A stretch of 64,000 nt of DNA, from positions 32,246,067-32,310,066 of the forward strand of contig NC_067117.1 in assembly GCF_021347895.1 (NCBI RefSeq). Reading direction: 5' to 3'. Positions within the stretch are counted from its first letter, which is position 1, and every line of letters begins with the position of its first letter. Below are positions 26,682 to 39,105 of the stretch, one piece after another. This DNA comes from Acanthochromis polyacanthus (taxonomy: Eukaryota > Chordata > Actinopteri > Pomacentridae). A program made the position numbers and the translations under genes. The notes under the pieces are model-generated. The model was not told where the DNA came from. It did not search any database and saw nothing but the letters and a program-made list of their open reading frames with translations.

Positions 26682-27394
26682 TACAATACTGTTCAAAAGT
26701 TTGGGGTCACCCAGACAATTTCATGTTTATGAAATTTTACTTTATCTGAAGGTTCCATTTCTTACCTGGCTACTAAATTCTAATTATATCCAAATGGGGC
26801 TTTTAGCGAGCGACGGGGCACCATGACAATGACTTTAAGTGATGCTTATATACCACCAACTACAGCTCATGTATTTAAAAGATTGTGGAATCCACCAAAG
26901 CAGTGTTCCTAAACCCAAATTAGAACAGCTATTGGTAAATAGAATAATGTCCTCTGTACAGTAACTTATCAATCACAACTTTATCTGGAGGTTCAATAAC
27001 TTGGGTTCAACAAAACACGGCACCATGACTAAGATTTTGAGTGATGCTTAATGACCTCCAACTAGAGTTCATACATGAAAACTCACACTTTTATTCATGT
27101 GCTAACATAATTGCAGAAGAGTTTTCTAATCATCAATGAGCCTTTCAACACCATTAGCTAACACAATGTATCATTAGAACACAGGAGTGATGGTTGATAG
27201 AAATGTTCCTCTGTACCCCTATGGAGATATTCCATTAAAAATCAGCTGTTTACAGCTAGAATAGTCATTTACCACATTAACAATGTCTACACTGTATTTC
27301 TGATTCATTTAATGTTATCTTCATTGAATAAAACAGCTTTTCTTTCAAAAATCAGGACATTTCTAAGTGACCCCAAACTTTTAAACGGTAGTGT
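26682..27394 (+). mobile_element. family A MITE interrupted by about 350 bp
   Basis: The left end is 26682-26730 and the copy resumes near 27080 at AAAACTCACACTTTTATTC, running to CTTTTAAACGGTAGTG at 27394. The insert (about 26731-27080) contains two related gcaccatgac...tgatgctta segments (26819 and 27020), a small tandem duplication. Confidence 0.8.
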
Positions 27395-27780
27395 AAGTGT
27401 GGCCTTTTCCCAACATCTTTTGTCATTTCGAACAACAAACTTATATTTTTAGATTTGGGCTGTTAATTGCTGATACAAGAACACATTTGTTTCATTGTTT
27501 AGCAGATAATGTGAACTATTAGTTGCAGCTTTTAAGCACTTCTTTCTTCAATGCTTCCCGTCTTTGCTTCTTTCACCCAACCTCTCAGCTGTTCATTGTT
27601 TCTCAGTCCAGACACCCCTAAGACACACTGGCACACTAAAAAAAGTCATCAGCATGTCCTCATCATGCATATATGTAGATGCATGCAGCGTGTGCGTCTG
27701 GGGGTCAAGGTCATTGACACTTAGGGGGGTTTGTGTGTGTGTGTGTTTCTGCATATGATCTGCATACAACAGTGTGTTTA

Positions 27781-28380
27781 GCTGAGGCCCTTGTTGTCTG
27801 TTGGACTCATATTGTCCCATTAATTAGTCTGAAGTCAGAGACGGCCCTATATGTCTGTCTCGCAGTGTGAATAAATCCATACAGAAAGTGTCTGAGGACC
27901 TAGAGACTGGTTCTATAAATAAAGCCAACGACTGTCTGCCTGCTATACGCGTAGATTGTCGCGCGGCAATGTGGAAAAGACTCTTGTTTTTCACTAATTT
28001 AGCGCAAGGAAGAAAAAAATTCTGTCTGGTCCTCTAAATACTTCAATTGTCGTCTGTTTATGAAGTTTCAAAACGGTGTCTCTCGTTAATTAGTCTGGCA
28101 CAGGGGGGAGATGATGTAGGATTGTCTGGTAGTAAAGAAGAAATTAAAGTGTCTCTTGGCTTTCGTTAATTAGTCTGAGTCACGATTCACATGTCTAGTC
28201 TTTTAAGAGCTATTTTTTCACCTGCTAATGTGGAATAGATCGAGGAATGTAATCTTGTCTGTTTACAGAACAGACTTACTGTCTTTGAATCAGTATAAAC
28301 GAGAATAAACTTTGTTATTTTAATGGCTTGTTTTACTCTCAGTTTGCATGTTGGAGACTGTGTTTAGTCTGATGGTTGTG
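27781..28380 (+). promoter_or_regulatory. candidate Smad-responsive intronic element
   Basis: By eye about 18 GTCT and 4 AGAC half sites fall in 600 bp, many as GTCTG, against roughly 4-5 expected for this base composition. TTAATTAGTCTG, a homeodomain-type core abutting a Smad half site, occurs at 27820, 28086 and 28166; the last two are 80 bp apart and share flanking gtgtctct...cgttaattagtctg, suggesting a decayed tandem duplication. It lies in intron 1 of a known TGF-beta target. Function is inferred only. Confidence 0.45.
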
Positions 28381-28569
28381 TGTCCACATGGTTTTGTTTT
28401 GTTTTTTTAAAAGGGCCTCTTGCTGTTTATATTTTCAGTCTTCCAAATGCCAAAGCTGTCAGCAGTAATTTAGGGAAGAAAAAATGTCTGCTCACATGCT
28501 GACAAGCTAAATGCCAACTTTCTTTTACAGTGTAATAAAACACGGATGATGGCGGTAAAACTGCAACTT

Positions 28570-28577
28570 GTCTAGAC
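28570..28577 (+). promoter_or_regulatory. palindromic Smad-binding element
   Basis: This is an exact GTCTAGAC in non-repeat intron 1 sequence, 200 bp after a stretch dense in GTCT half sites. The octamer is the established optimal Smad3/Smad4 site. Occupancy is inference. Confidence 0.45.
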
Positions 28578-28579
28578 TT

Positions 28580-29568
28580 TAAACAGCGTTCCAGGATTTA
28601 GCCTGAGCCGAGATGAGTCTACTTTTAAACAGCGAAGTGCTATTTAGGTTATTTTATTTTACAATGCAAACTAGAAACAACTTTCTGTGACAAGGGAAAG
28701 AAAAAAATGTTTCTGGAAATAATCTAAAACCAAATCTGCTTGTTTTCTTCAAAGTAGGTGGATGAATGATGCCTGAAAAGAACTAAATGGCAGCATATTG
28801 AATGGTCTCACTGTAGATTTAACGTTTAACAGCAGTAAGTGAACTTGAAAACGGTGAATGTTCTGTGAAAATCCTCTCTGAGTCCTCCCGAATGGTCCGA
28901 TGTGAGTAATTCAGTTTGCATATATGTGCGTAAGACGTCATTAGAAATTCAGATTCAGGTATAAGCATGCAAATTCTTGTTGTATTAATGGGGGGTATTT
29001 TTGCATATGAAACCAACACTGGTCTGCATCTGCGGTGAGATGGGGGTGATGGGACACAGTCTGGGTGTCTGCAGGGGCAAAGGTGAAAGGTCGGGTCAGA
29101 GGAACAACAGGCGGGGGAAGGGGAAAGGCTCATTGTCACCGTGACGGAGGCTGGCTTACGAAATGTGCGTCTTGTGCTTTAATATTTCACTTTTCATTGA
29201 TTATTGTCATCAAAGTAAGTTTAAAACTATCGCCATGCACTAAATACACGTGTGCTGCTGTATTTCTGAGGCCTTTGATAGGTGATTGACTGAGAATACC
29301 ACCGGCAAATATCTATTGTAGCAACTGAATGTGTTCACGCTGATGGGAGGATTGAAATCTTTGGAGCATTGTTACAAATATTCAAAATGTGCGTGCTCAC
29401 GTAGAATTTTTTTATCTAATTAACTAATCACATTTTATGTCAAATAGCAATATTTGACACAATTAGCATTTTTTTTCAATTCAAATTAATTTTGGTTGAC
29501 GACTGAATCAATGAATAAAAATATACGTGAACTTAAAACAACAAAAATGTTCATGTGTAATTCACAGT
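28580..29568. other. intron 1, no gene seen
   Basis: Unique-looking sequence. 29395-29530 is an inverse, diverged match of 22080-22230 (gacgactgaatc, tgacacaat), an old repeat. 29040-29140 is GC-richer. Confidence 0.35.
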
Positions 29569-30425
29569 GCAGTGAAAAAGTATTTGCCCCCGTGTCAAAT
29601 AAAGGTTTTTTTTTTGCATATTTCCCCCACTTTAATGGTTAAAATCATCAAACAAATGCAATTATCAGGCAAAGATAACCCAAGTAAACGCAAAATACAG
29701 TTTTTAAATTATGATTTTATTTACTAAGAGAAAAAAAACTATTCAAAGCTACCTGACCCTGTGTGAAAAAGTAATTGCTCCCTAAATCTAATAGGCCACC
29801 CTCAGCAGCAACAACTGAAATCAGGTCTTTTCTACAACTGGCAATTGGTCTTTTTCATCTCTGTAGAGATATTTTGGGCATGGGTTTTTGAGCATGAACG
29901 GCCTTTTTAAGGTCATACCACAGCATTTAAATCTGATTCAAGTCTGCATTTGGACCAGGACACTCCAAAACCTTCATTCAGTTTATTTTTACCATTCAGA
30001 AGTTGACTTTCTGGTGTGTTTTGGATCAATGTCCTGCTGCAGAACCCAAATGCGCTTCAGCTTGAGGTCGTGAACTGCCGTTTTGTTGCAGCTTTTTGAG
30101 ATCTTTAGGATGACTTCATTTTTCCAGATAGGTTCTAATAAAGTGATTTCTTGGTTGAACAGGTCTGGAGGTAATCAGGCTTGGGAGTGGTCAGTGAAAT
30201 TGAACTCGCTTTCCAAAAAATGGAATTACCCACAGTTAATTCATGATTTACCAAGGAGGGCAATTGCTTCTCCAAATAGGGCCAGGTAAGTTTGAAGAGC
30301 CTTTGTCCTTTAAAACATGAAATCGTGATTTAAAAACTGTATTTTGTGTTTTCTTTGGTTATCTTTGTCTAATTTTTACATTGGTTTGATGGTCTTAACC
30401 ATTTAAGTGGGGAAAATAATTATTA
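29569..30425 (-). mobile_element. internally deleted Tc1-like transposon (fourth family)
   Basis: The left end GCAGTGAAAAAGTATTTGCC is typical of a common fish Tc1 family; the right end is worn. Interior text reads as the reverse strand of transposase 3' parts (about 29800-30075: [12 protein letters not shown] region near 30040), then jumps at about 30075-30140 to 5' untranslated sequence, so most of the coding region is missing. Confidence 0.65.
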
Positions 30426-31260
30426 TGGGCTGGCTACACTGTTTTCCAGTACCAGAACTGTCGTAGCTAACATTAGCTCTGGTGCTAACAGCAACGTGTT
30501 TTTTATTGAGGTGATACCGTCGGCTAGAAGTGTGGAAATAAGAAAACTCTTTGTTTCACAATTTGCATACAACCACGCTTTTATCTAGGCTGCCATCAGG
30601 AAGATTTTTAAAAGAAAACTTTACGCCCAACAGGCTCAATGTGGTCTCATCTTCCTTCACTGTTCACCAAACTTTCTGAGAGTACGTCTTGTGCATCTTC
30701 TTCACGGATAGAAAACAAACTTTAGGGTCATTACTGCCACCTACTGGGCTGGAGCATTCATCAGTGTTACCAGCGTTACCCTAGAAATTAGGGAACTGAG
30801 AAAGGTGCGATTAAATGCATTATTTGCACAAGTTTTTACACCTTTGTACCACGTCATAAATGTTCCATATTCAAGCTAAAGCATCACTTTTTCCTATGTT
30901 GAGTTTATGGAATATAACTGCCAAACTGCCTAATGAATCACTTGTATTTATGCTTAAATAAGCTAAAATCAGAAAAGTTTCCAAATTTAGATCAGGAAAT
31001 CAACTGATCAAAGAGTGTCCCTAAACAAGCTGAATAATCTGAGCAAGCACTCGCTGCCAGCTGCTCGTCTTAATGCTGCGCTCACATAATCACAAGTTGG
31101 ATATGAGTGGAATATTGATTTTCACCGAATGCGCAGGTTATCTGGAGTCTGCACCGACATGTTTCCAGCACACTCGTTTAGTTCTTCTATCGTGTCACAA
31201 GCTTTCTGTGACGTAGTTTTCCCACAGAGTCTGCAAGGGAGACAGCAAACCAGTCAGCTG
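30426..31260. other. intron 1, no gene seen
   Basis: Unique-looking, with no recognised repeat or coding frame before the Smad-site cluster at 31273. Confidence 0.35.
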
Positions 31261-31272
31261 GGCCCGACTGGA

Positions 31273-31280
31273 GTCTAGAC
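31273..31280 (+). promoter_or_regulatory. palindromic Smad-binding element
   Basis: This is an exact GTCTAGAC in non-repeat sequence just before a long CA microsatellite. CAGTCTG and CCAGACG half sites lie within 50 bp. Confidence 0.45.
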
Positions 31281-31361
31281 AAAGGACACTTCAGTCTGAA
31301 CACACACATATGCTCCCAGACGCTCATGACCGTGGGCTTGACCCCGACACACACATGCACG

Positions 31362-31367
<6 letters not shown>

Positions 31368-31438
<71 letters not shown>
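31368..31438. repeat. CA microsatellite
   Basis: About 35 uninterrupted AC units between two GTCTAGAC sites. Reading frames here (poly-TH, poly-CV) are artefacts. Confidence 0.95.
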
Positions 31439-31440
<2 letters not shown>

Positions 31441-31688
31441 CGACCTGGGACTGTGTCTGCCTTCCTTTGCCCCCTGGCTCATAGGAAACAGCTGGGACCA
31501 CATCATTTGCATCCACAAACACACACACAAACACACACACACACACGACTCTGACTCCTGTTTATATTACTTATAATTATCATTACATATTCAGCTAGTC
31601 GGGCTCAGTGCACACTCTTATTATAAACATCTAGCACGACCCAAACCAAGCTCCACCTCCCATTTAAACAGCGAGCAGATCACAGCGC

Positions 31689-31696
31689 GTCTAGAC
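31689..31696 (+). promoter_or_regulatory. palindromic Smad-binding element with adjacent half sites
   Basis: This is an exact GTCTAGAC followed about 20 bp later by CAGACAGACG, so four half sites fall within about 40 bp. It lies 416 bp from the copy at 31273, with the CA repeat between them. Confidence 0.5.
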
Positions 31697-32040
31697 AGAG
31701 CAGCAGGCTGGAAGCAGACAGACGCTGCCTTCAGATGCACATTAAAGATGTGATTCTAATGGTTTTAGGGCTAAAAGGTGAGTAAATAAAAGCCTGCGAG
31801 CGCATCAAAACAAAGATGCATTACACTCGCGCTGCTAGAAGTAAACCGCAGTTTTGATTATTCACATTTCCTGCGCTGTGGTCGAGACACCATCCACAGC
31901 AAGCTCCGTCTGAAAACTCCACACTGTGGCCTTTTGTTCACACGAGCTGCTGTTTTTCAAAATGCAAATTTAGTCAGTAAATCTGTAAATGTTGCCTTCA
32001 TATAAAACATAATGGTAAAGTCCTGCAAAAGTAAATAATG

Positions 32041-32364
32041 TACACTAGGTAATTCCATGTTTTCCATGAAAAGCCACACTTTTATTCATAACTGCACAAG
32101 GCTTTTCTAATCACCAATTAGCCTTTCAGCACCATTAGCTAACACAATGTAGCATTAGAACACAGGAGTGATGGTTGCTGGAAATGTTCCTCTGTACCCC
32201 TATGGAGATATTCCATTAAAAATCAGCCGTTTCCAGCAACAATAGTCATTTACCACATTACCAATGTCTAAACTGGGTTTATGATTAATTTAATGTTATC
32301 TTCATTGAAAGAAAATTGCTTTTTCACATTTCTAAGTGGCTCCAAACTTTTGAACGGTAGTGTA
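32041..32364 (+). mobile_element. family A MITE
   Basis: The left terminus is worn (TACACTAGGTAATTCC) but the rest is intact to CTTTTGAACGGTAGTG. Confidence 0.8.
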
Positions 32365-32640
32365 CATCTACTCATGATCTCGTGTCTGTTTTTGTTTCGG
32401 ACTGTTTAGACAGTTTGGACGATGTTCATGGATGATGTTTACATTTTGCTGTCTATTTCTTATCCGTATCTCACTGCAACAACAGATTGTAGAAAGACAG
32501 AGACATTTAACTCACTGTCTGCTTCTTTAGATAACAGAGCAGGTCTGCACATGCTATCTGCACACTTGTAATTTAAGTTGATTTTGTTTATAAACTGCTT
32601 ACTGTATGCGTCTTTTCTAAAATCTTGGTCTGGAGTTACA

Positions 32641-32667
32641 GAATAATAATAATAATAATAATAATAA
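32641..32667. repeat. AAT trinucleotide run
   Basis: About nine AAT units. Confidence 0.9.
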
Positions 32668-32749
32668 CAGAAATTAAAAGAAAAAGATTACTGGACAAAC
32701 ATGATCCTGATGAATGACGATTTTGCTCTGAGTCTGTCATAGAAATACG

Positions 32750-33522
32750 TAAAAAAAAAAATCTGAATTTTTCAGTTGTAAAACTTTAAAAAGGAAAAAA
32801 AATCCTCTCAATGATGCAATGTAAAAAAAATTGTAATACATTAATTTACGTCTGAGTACTGTAACATTGAATTTTTTATTTAAAAAATTGAAAAATAATA
32901 GTAAATACCTTATTTTTAGCTGATTTTAAAACTGTAAAACAACACAGAATATAATTTATACATCACGCTAAAAGACCAGAATATAATTTGTAAAATGCAG
33001 ATTTTTGGATGTGGTCAACATTATTTGTTTGTTTGTTTGTTTTTTATGTAACGCTTTACATGTAAACCATTTTCATTATTTTTTACAAAGTATGACCGAT
33101 GTTTTAATTTTTAAGTTTGTAAAATGACACTTTTAAAAAATTATTTACCATTTTTCCATCCTTGATATGTATAATTTGTCTTTGAATGGAAAATACATGT
33201 AAAAACAAACAAGCAAGCAAACAAAAAACAATAGTTTTTCTGATTTAAATACAGTAAAAAAAATTTAAAATATAATTTTTTAGTTTAATGCTGTAAAAGA
33301 ATAAATTACTACTTGTAAATACACATAAGTTTTAATATAGACATTATTATCTGTTTTTTTCCCCCATTTTTTCCAGTTAACACTCAGTGTTTCCTTTTTT
33401 TGATTCTACTAATTATTATCTGCAATTTAACACAACGGGGAAAATCTGTAAAATATCAGTAAAATGCCCAAAACCGAACTATTTAAAATAAAGCAATTAA
33501 AAAAAACAACTTTTTACAGTGT
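32750..33522. mobile_element. family C-like AT-rich element
   Basis: This is AT-rich noncoding sequence ending TTTTTACAGTGTG, with ATTATCTGCAATTTAACA and CTGTAAAATATC resembling 34980-35112. The left limit is uncertain. Confidence 0.4.
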
Positions 33523-34293
33523 GTATTTTACACCTTAATCTGCTACCTACAGGTGGATTTTCAAAAAAAACAAATCAATGAAGAACCTTTTTGGGAGCTT
33601 GTAAATGTGCCATCAAAGTGACCATGGGAACCACAGGATCTGACAACGACGGGAAACCGTGAGAAAACTGAAACGTTTAAAGGAAAACACGCAGCCTTGA
33701 TTAGATGCAGGTGTCTGATCAAGGTTTGAATACACATTTTCTTTTTGTAACTATGAAAGCACCCAGCAGAGTTTAATTCTTTTACGCCCAAATTCACCCA
33801 AATGTTGCTTTGAGCTCGTTGTCTTGGTGCCGTTAAACCACAAGACTTTGTTGTTTTTTGTTGGAGTCAGTCGAAGAGGAAGACGTGGAGGCGAAGGTTC
33901 AGTCTGGAAAGTTTGAGGAATGTCTTGAGGGCGGTTTTTCCTGCCTTCTACGACCGGGACGTTCAGTTTTTACAGGAAATACATTTTGATCCGACTTGAC
34001 AAAAAGCTCCGATCGCACCTGAGCTGACAGATTCTTGGCCACATCCGAAACACAATCGTTGCTCGCATTGTGTCCAACAACCCTCCCACACCTCACTCAG
34101 AGAGGAGACGGCATTTGTTGCCAGCTGGCACACTCTTCCATGTGAGGCCCGTATCGTTTTGTGCTCCGGAGGCAGCCAGCCAGTTTCCCAGCTCATTGCC
34201 ATCCATCCGTCCGTTAGGCCTCAACTGCTCCGTTCCTCTCATCGGAAACTTTTCTGATGCTTAAATGTTGACAGTTGAAGTCGGCTGTAGATA
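33523..34293. other. intron 1, unique stretch
   Basis: 33830-34260 is more GC-balanced with CpGs and no repeat signature; it could be regulatory. No exon signals with a matching frame. Confidence 0.3.
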
Positions 34294-35354
34294 CACAGCC
34301 GCTCAAAAGTTTGGGGTCGCCCAGGCAGTGTCGTGTTTTCCATGAAAACTCACATTTTTATTCACGTGCTAACAGGGGCAGAATTATTAAATCAGGTACA
34401 CAAAGTTACTTAATTAGTGCACCTGAATTAGTAACTCATTAATGAATGAATTGTGTGCAGTTTGTGTCTCCTGAGTTGTCTGGGTTGACTCACAGTTTAT
34501 GCTCACAAATAATAAATTGTGGGCAGAATTCAAACACTCAGTTTGTACCAACGAATTACTAACATGGGACGTCAAACGAACACATTTTTTTGTAAAATTA
34601 AGTATAATTCTGGCAGCCGTGGATGCCAGAATTATACTTTATTATTGTTTTTTACAGTGTCACAAGTGTAATCTCCTTTAACAGGTAATTACTGTGTGAT
34701 CGATTAGAATATATTGTAAAAAAAATCCCATTATTAAATTGTGAAGCTCTGGCATTTATGGTAAAAATACCATAATGTATAAAAATGGCAAAACAATAAA
34801 TACATAAAATAAACAATAATATTAACAATAATCTTAGCAAATCTTGTGGTCCTTTAAATACAGTAAAAAAAATGTCATTTTATGGTCAAACACTGTTAAA
34901 GAACAAATTTCCATTTGTAAAAACCCAGATTTTTGGCTTTTTTAAAATGTATTTTTTTATTTTACAATTAACATGTAATATGTTTATTTTTTTCCTACGA
35001 ATTACTAGATATTATCTGTAATTTTAATAAAACAGAGAAGCCCTGTAAAATAATTGTATAGTGTTCCAAAAGTTACTTAAAAACTGCTCAAAAATATTAT
35101 TGTTTTACAGTGTATATGCATCCTGATTTTTACATTGATGCTTATGAACTGACAGACTGGAAATGTTCCTCTGTACCCCTATGTAGCTATTCCATTAAAA
35201 ATCAGCTGTTTCCAGCTAGAATACTCATTTACCACATTAACAATGTCTAGACTGTTTATGATTAATTTAATGTCATCTTCACTAGATAAAAAACTAATTT
35301 TCTTCCAAAAATGAGCTCGTTTCTAAGTGATCCCAAACTTTTGAACAGTGGTGT
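34294..35354 (+). mobile_element. family A MITE split by other repeats
   Basis: The left part is 34294-34372 and the right part 35152-35354. Between them lie a family E-like piece and a family C element (34600-35112). The right part keeps GTCTAGAC at 35245-35252. Confidence 0.75.
34600..35112. mobile_element. family C element
   Basis: It begins with a perfect 16-bp-arm hairpin (34600-34615 with 34624-34639) and TTTTTTACAGTGTCAC, and ends TTGTTTTACAGTGTA. Its right part is the inverse of 13703-13810. Confidence 0.55.
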
Positions 35355-36012
35355 CGATGGAATCCAGCTCTGCTTCCTCACATGCTGAATGAGAAACAGA
35401 CTTTCCAGGTGTGCGTTGAGTTTCTGCCAGATGTCACATGTGATAAACTTGAGAAACTCTTCCAACCAAAAGAGGTCCTGCGTGAAAAATATCCAGACAG
35501 TTGAGTATTTTCATTCTTCATCTGGCCTCCCTTCTCCCCCTCCTCTCCTCTGGCTCCGTCTCTTGGTTCCTGCGGCTTTGTTACACTGACGTTGTTTGGG
35601 TTTCTGCACATGCTTGTTTTGTCTAAAGTGCAGGTTATCTCCATCGCACACATGCAAACGCACAGGCACGAAAACAAAGGCGAGTTGATTCACACGGAGC
35701 ACGAAGTAAAGGACCGAGGCTGATTTAAGCAGTGTCTCTGAGAAAGAAGAAAGGATCTTTTCAAAGGCAGGTGTTTTTCGGCGTTTCTCTCGTGAGGCAG
35801 GTGAAGCTTCGGGGTTCTGCTCAGCGACATCTGAATCACAAAGAGGAAACATTCAGATGTTTGTGCTGCTGGTTTGTAGTTTCTAAAGGGAGCTGGGAGG
35901 TGGTGAAAGCTGCAAATAACAGCTGTGTTTTTTTATTAGTGAAACTAACAGTCACAAATCTCACAATTAGTCAGTGGTTCCTTTTTAGCTGTGGACTTTT
36001 TAAAGTTTTTAT
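35355..36012. other. intron 1, no gene seen
   Basis: Unique-looking. Overlapping frames on both strands at 35378-35852 lack recognisable features and any splice context. Confidence 0.35.
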
Positions 36013-36645
36013 TCCTCCGCCAAGGAGCAGTGGAGTTATGAGACGATCAGTGTTGGTTTGTCTGTCTGTCTGTCTGTTAGCAACATTATTCAAAAAAGGA
36101 ATAACAGATTTGGATGAAATTTTCAGGAAAGATCAGAAATGACACAAGGACCAAGTTATTACATTCTGGCAGTGATGCAGCTTATAGTCTGGATCCACCG
36201 ATTTGTTAAAGAGTTCTATATCATTGAGAGATAGCAGCACAGCGTCACTGTAACTATGACAACAAATGAACACTACATCAACTGCCTGATGACGATCACA
36301 TGATTGCGATCCTACTACAAATCCACCACTGTGGACTTATTGGTAATGATACAAGGAACAATTGATTAAATTGTTTAGCCATTTCTGAGTCCCATCAATT
36401 CCCACCACCCGCTACATATTTAAGTTCCGTGATTCGATATCCGTACATAACGTACACATGCATAACACACGCCTGTTCTCAGCTCAAGGTCATTTGGTTT
36501 GTGGGTACATCTGTAATAAATGGCCACATTCTATGTTGCTGTGACTTCTGCTACAAATTTTTTAAAGATTTCATCCGTCGAAAATGATACACCGAATGAG
36601 CGGCCTTGGAGGAGAACTGCGCTCTCTGACTACTTTTCTTGATGC
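36013..36645 (+). mobile_element. R2-family repeat, copy b
   Basis: This is the most complete copy, running from TCCTCCGCCAAGGAGCAG through TTTGTCTGTCTGTCTG and GGATGAAATTTTCAGG to CGGCCTTGGAGGAGAACTGC. The inverted ends (CCGCCAAGG/CCTTGGAGG) suggest a nonautonomous DNA transposon. No coding capacity is visible. Confidence 0.65.
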
Positions 36646-36749
36646 TTTAAGTGGTGACTAACAATAAAGCCGATAAAGATTCTCCTTTTATTTCCTTTTG
36701 GGTCATTTCAGAATTGGAGGACGTTTTACATCCCACCCATCAAATTTCA

Positions 36750-36875
36750 AACTAGTAAAGCAGTCAGAAAGCACAGTACTCCTCCAAGGCTGCTCAGTCG
36801 TATCATTTCCAGTGAATGAAACCTTTAAAAAAATTTGTGGTCTGCAGAGGTCGATTTTTAGTAGGTTCGTAATCA
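36750..36875 (-). mobile_element. R2-family repeat fragment
   Basis: This is a reverse-oriented end fragment (gcacagtactcctccaaggctgctcag cut to CAGTACTCCTCCAAGG) with the adjoining gatttttagtaggttcgtaatc interior. It lies 100 bp after copy b in opposite orientation. Confidence 0.6.
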
Positions 36876-38429
36876 AAAAGAAAATGAAATGCCAATATCG
36901 TAAATAACATCTACGTTTTTGTGAATGATAATTCGGCCTTTTGCAATCTTTGACAACACAATTCCACTTTTTGTTTTACTGTATTTTAATAATTAAAAAT
37001 ACAGTTGTTTTACAGATATTTGCTGTTTTGGGGGGGCATAAAAAGTATTTTAAGGGCTGAGGAATTTTATTTTTCATTGTTATTTTACAGATTTTCACAG
37101 ATAACATCTAGCAAAATCAAAGAAAGAAAAATAAGAAAAAAATCACGTTAAGTCTGAAAAAACTGACAAAAGAAGAACACAAAATAAATCAGTATTTTTA
37201 TAAGTAGTAATTGGTTCTTTTGAAACATTTGACAGTAAAATTACACAGTTTTAATGCATTTAAATGCGCTGAAAATATTGCTTTTACAGAAAACTGTCAC
37301 ATATTCACTGGTTTTTCACAGTTTTCAAACATCACAGTGGGTCTTTATGTGAACTGCCAAAACAACATTGACATTACAGACACACAGTTTTATAATCTTA
37401 TGCTGTAAAGTTGTGCAATTTTTCAAGTGGAACAGGAACAAGGAAATAAATCATCCGCGACTAATTATTATTGTTATTAGTGTTATTTTATTATTGTACC
37501 ATGGACACAGATATGTGATTGTTGTTTGACAGAACGACTCCTTAGAAAAAATAAAGCAACTTCTTCTTGTGAAACTTCATCTCACATCATGCTGAAAGTT
37601 GTTTTTTTTTCTTCCTCGGGTCCTTTTTTTTTGTTCGTCGGAAAGAGGAAGCGTTGAGCAAGATTTCACAAGACATGTTATTATGTTACAGAAATGTAAT
37701 GAATACTTCTTTATGTCTCACATGATGGTCCCCCAGGCTGTACTGGTTACCACAGGTCGTTTTTCTGCTGAGGAGGAATCATGTGCACATATAAAGTGTT
37801 TTGATAAGTAACTGTCTCTTTTAAAGCTGTGTACGTTGGATTTTATGGCCGCTTGGTAGAAGAAAAGCTCCCTAGCAACCCCACAAACAGAAACGTTCAA
37901 CCTGGTAAAAGTGTTTGCAGGTTTGTCCGACTATCATCTCAAAGCCACGAGAAAGTTGTGTTTTAAAATGAATGAGAAAAGAGTTTTTTTGTGTGTATTT
38001 ATGGCTTTTTCATGCGACTGCAAACAGCAGTCTGACTGTGTTTTATACAAGAAATAAAGTAACTCGACATCAGAAACAGCAGTGAAAGGGAAAGAAAACA
38101 AGAGAAAATGACATTGAGAATGACACTGAATCCAGATCATTTAATATCCACGATTCACTTTTATCTTTATACAACACAAGATTGTATCACAAAAGCTTGA
38201 ATAGAATCCCTTTATCATATTCCCAGAAATGACAAATTATTGAAAGAATGAATAAACGTGGTTCTTGAGCACGTCTCAAACCATTTATGTGACGTTTCCA
38301 CTTATAAAGCTTCTATTGCTGCTCTGTCAAAGTACATTTTTATGATTTTTTAAACTCATTTTTCGACAAAAAAAACATAAAAAATTACTCTCAAATGACG
38401 GCGTTTGCTGCTTATGCTTAAAAATGATC
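36876..38429. other. intron 1, no gene seen
   Basis: 36950-37130 is family C-like (CTGTATTTTAATAATT, GTTTTACAGATATTT). The remainder is AT-rich unique DNA. Confidence 0.35.
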
Positions 38430-39105
38430 AAAATACTTTTAGATTTGATGATTTGAGTTGGGTGAAACATGAATGTCATGAATGTGTTCAAATGGTGCAT
38501 TTAAGTGCAAAATACACACTTGCTTTTGGACTGTTTTGCACTCTGCCAGCTTTACATTGGACGAAATATTTATTTACTGTCTTTACTTGTGAGTCTTTAA
38601 CTTTATCCCTTATCTGTTTGAGTCTGCATAAGTGCAGTGGGTTTATAGGAGATTTATTGCAGAAAAAGCTTCCTAACAAGCTAAAAATCTCAGTTGAGCT
38701 GCAGATTTTGTGCTATTTTTTTGTTTAATGAATCAAACATTCAGCAGTTTGCCCTCCACCAGCTCCATATTGCACAAAATCTTCCTTTGTTTTCTTCATG
38801 TGTTAGTTTCGAACATTGTCTTTCACCTGCTTTATTTTACATAAGTAATGTAAAATGGGTTTATTAGAGATTTATTGCAGAAAAAGCTTCCTGACAAGCT
38901 AAAAATCTCAGTTCAGAAGCAGAATTTGTGCTAATTTTGTCAATTAATCATATATTCTTCATTAACCACCAGATTTACCGGCTCCATATTGCACTAAAGT
39001 TGTGTCAAGTATGTTGGTCCGTACCATTGTATGTCACCTGCTTTGTGCTGGACAAGCAGGGCACAGAGATTTATTGCAGAAAAAGCTTCCTAACAGGCTA
39101 AAATG
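38430..39105 (+). repeat. ~210-bp tandem repeat, about three units
   Basis: GATTTATTGCAGAAAAAGCT recurs at about 38651, 38868 and 39067. Each is preceded by cacctgcttt or similar and followed by taacaagctaaaa and, one unit on, ctccatattgcac. Confidence 0.8.

Noticed and set aside
35732..36142. 136-codon frame
   Set aside because: Runs into an R2-family repeat, lacks homology, overlaps antisense frames and has no splice context.
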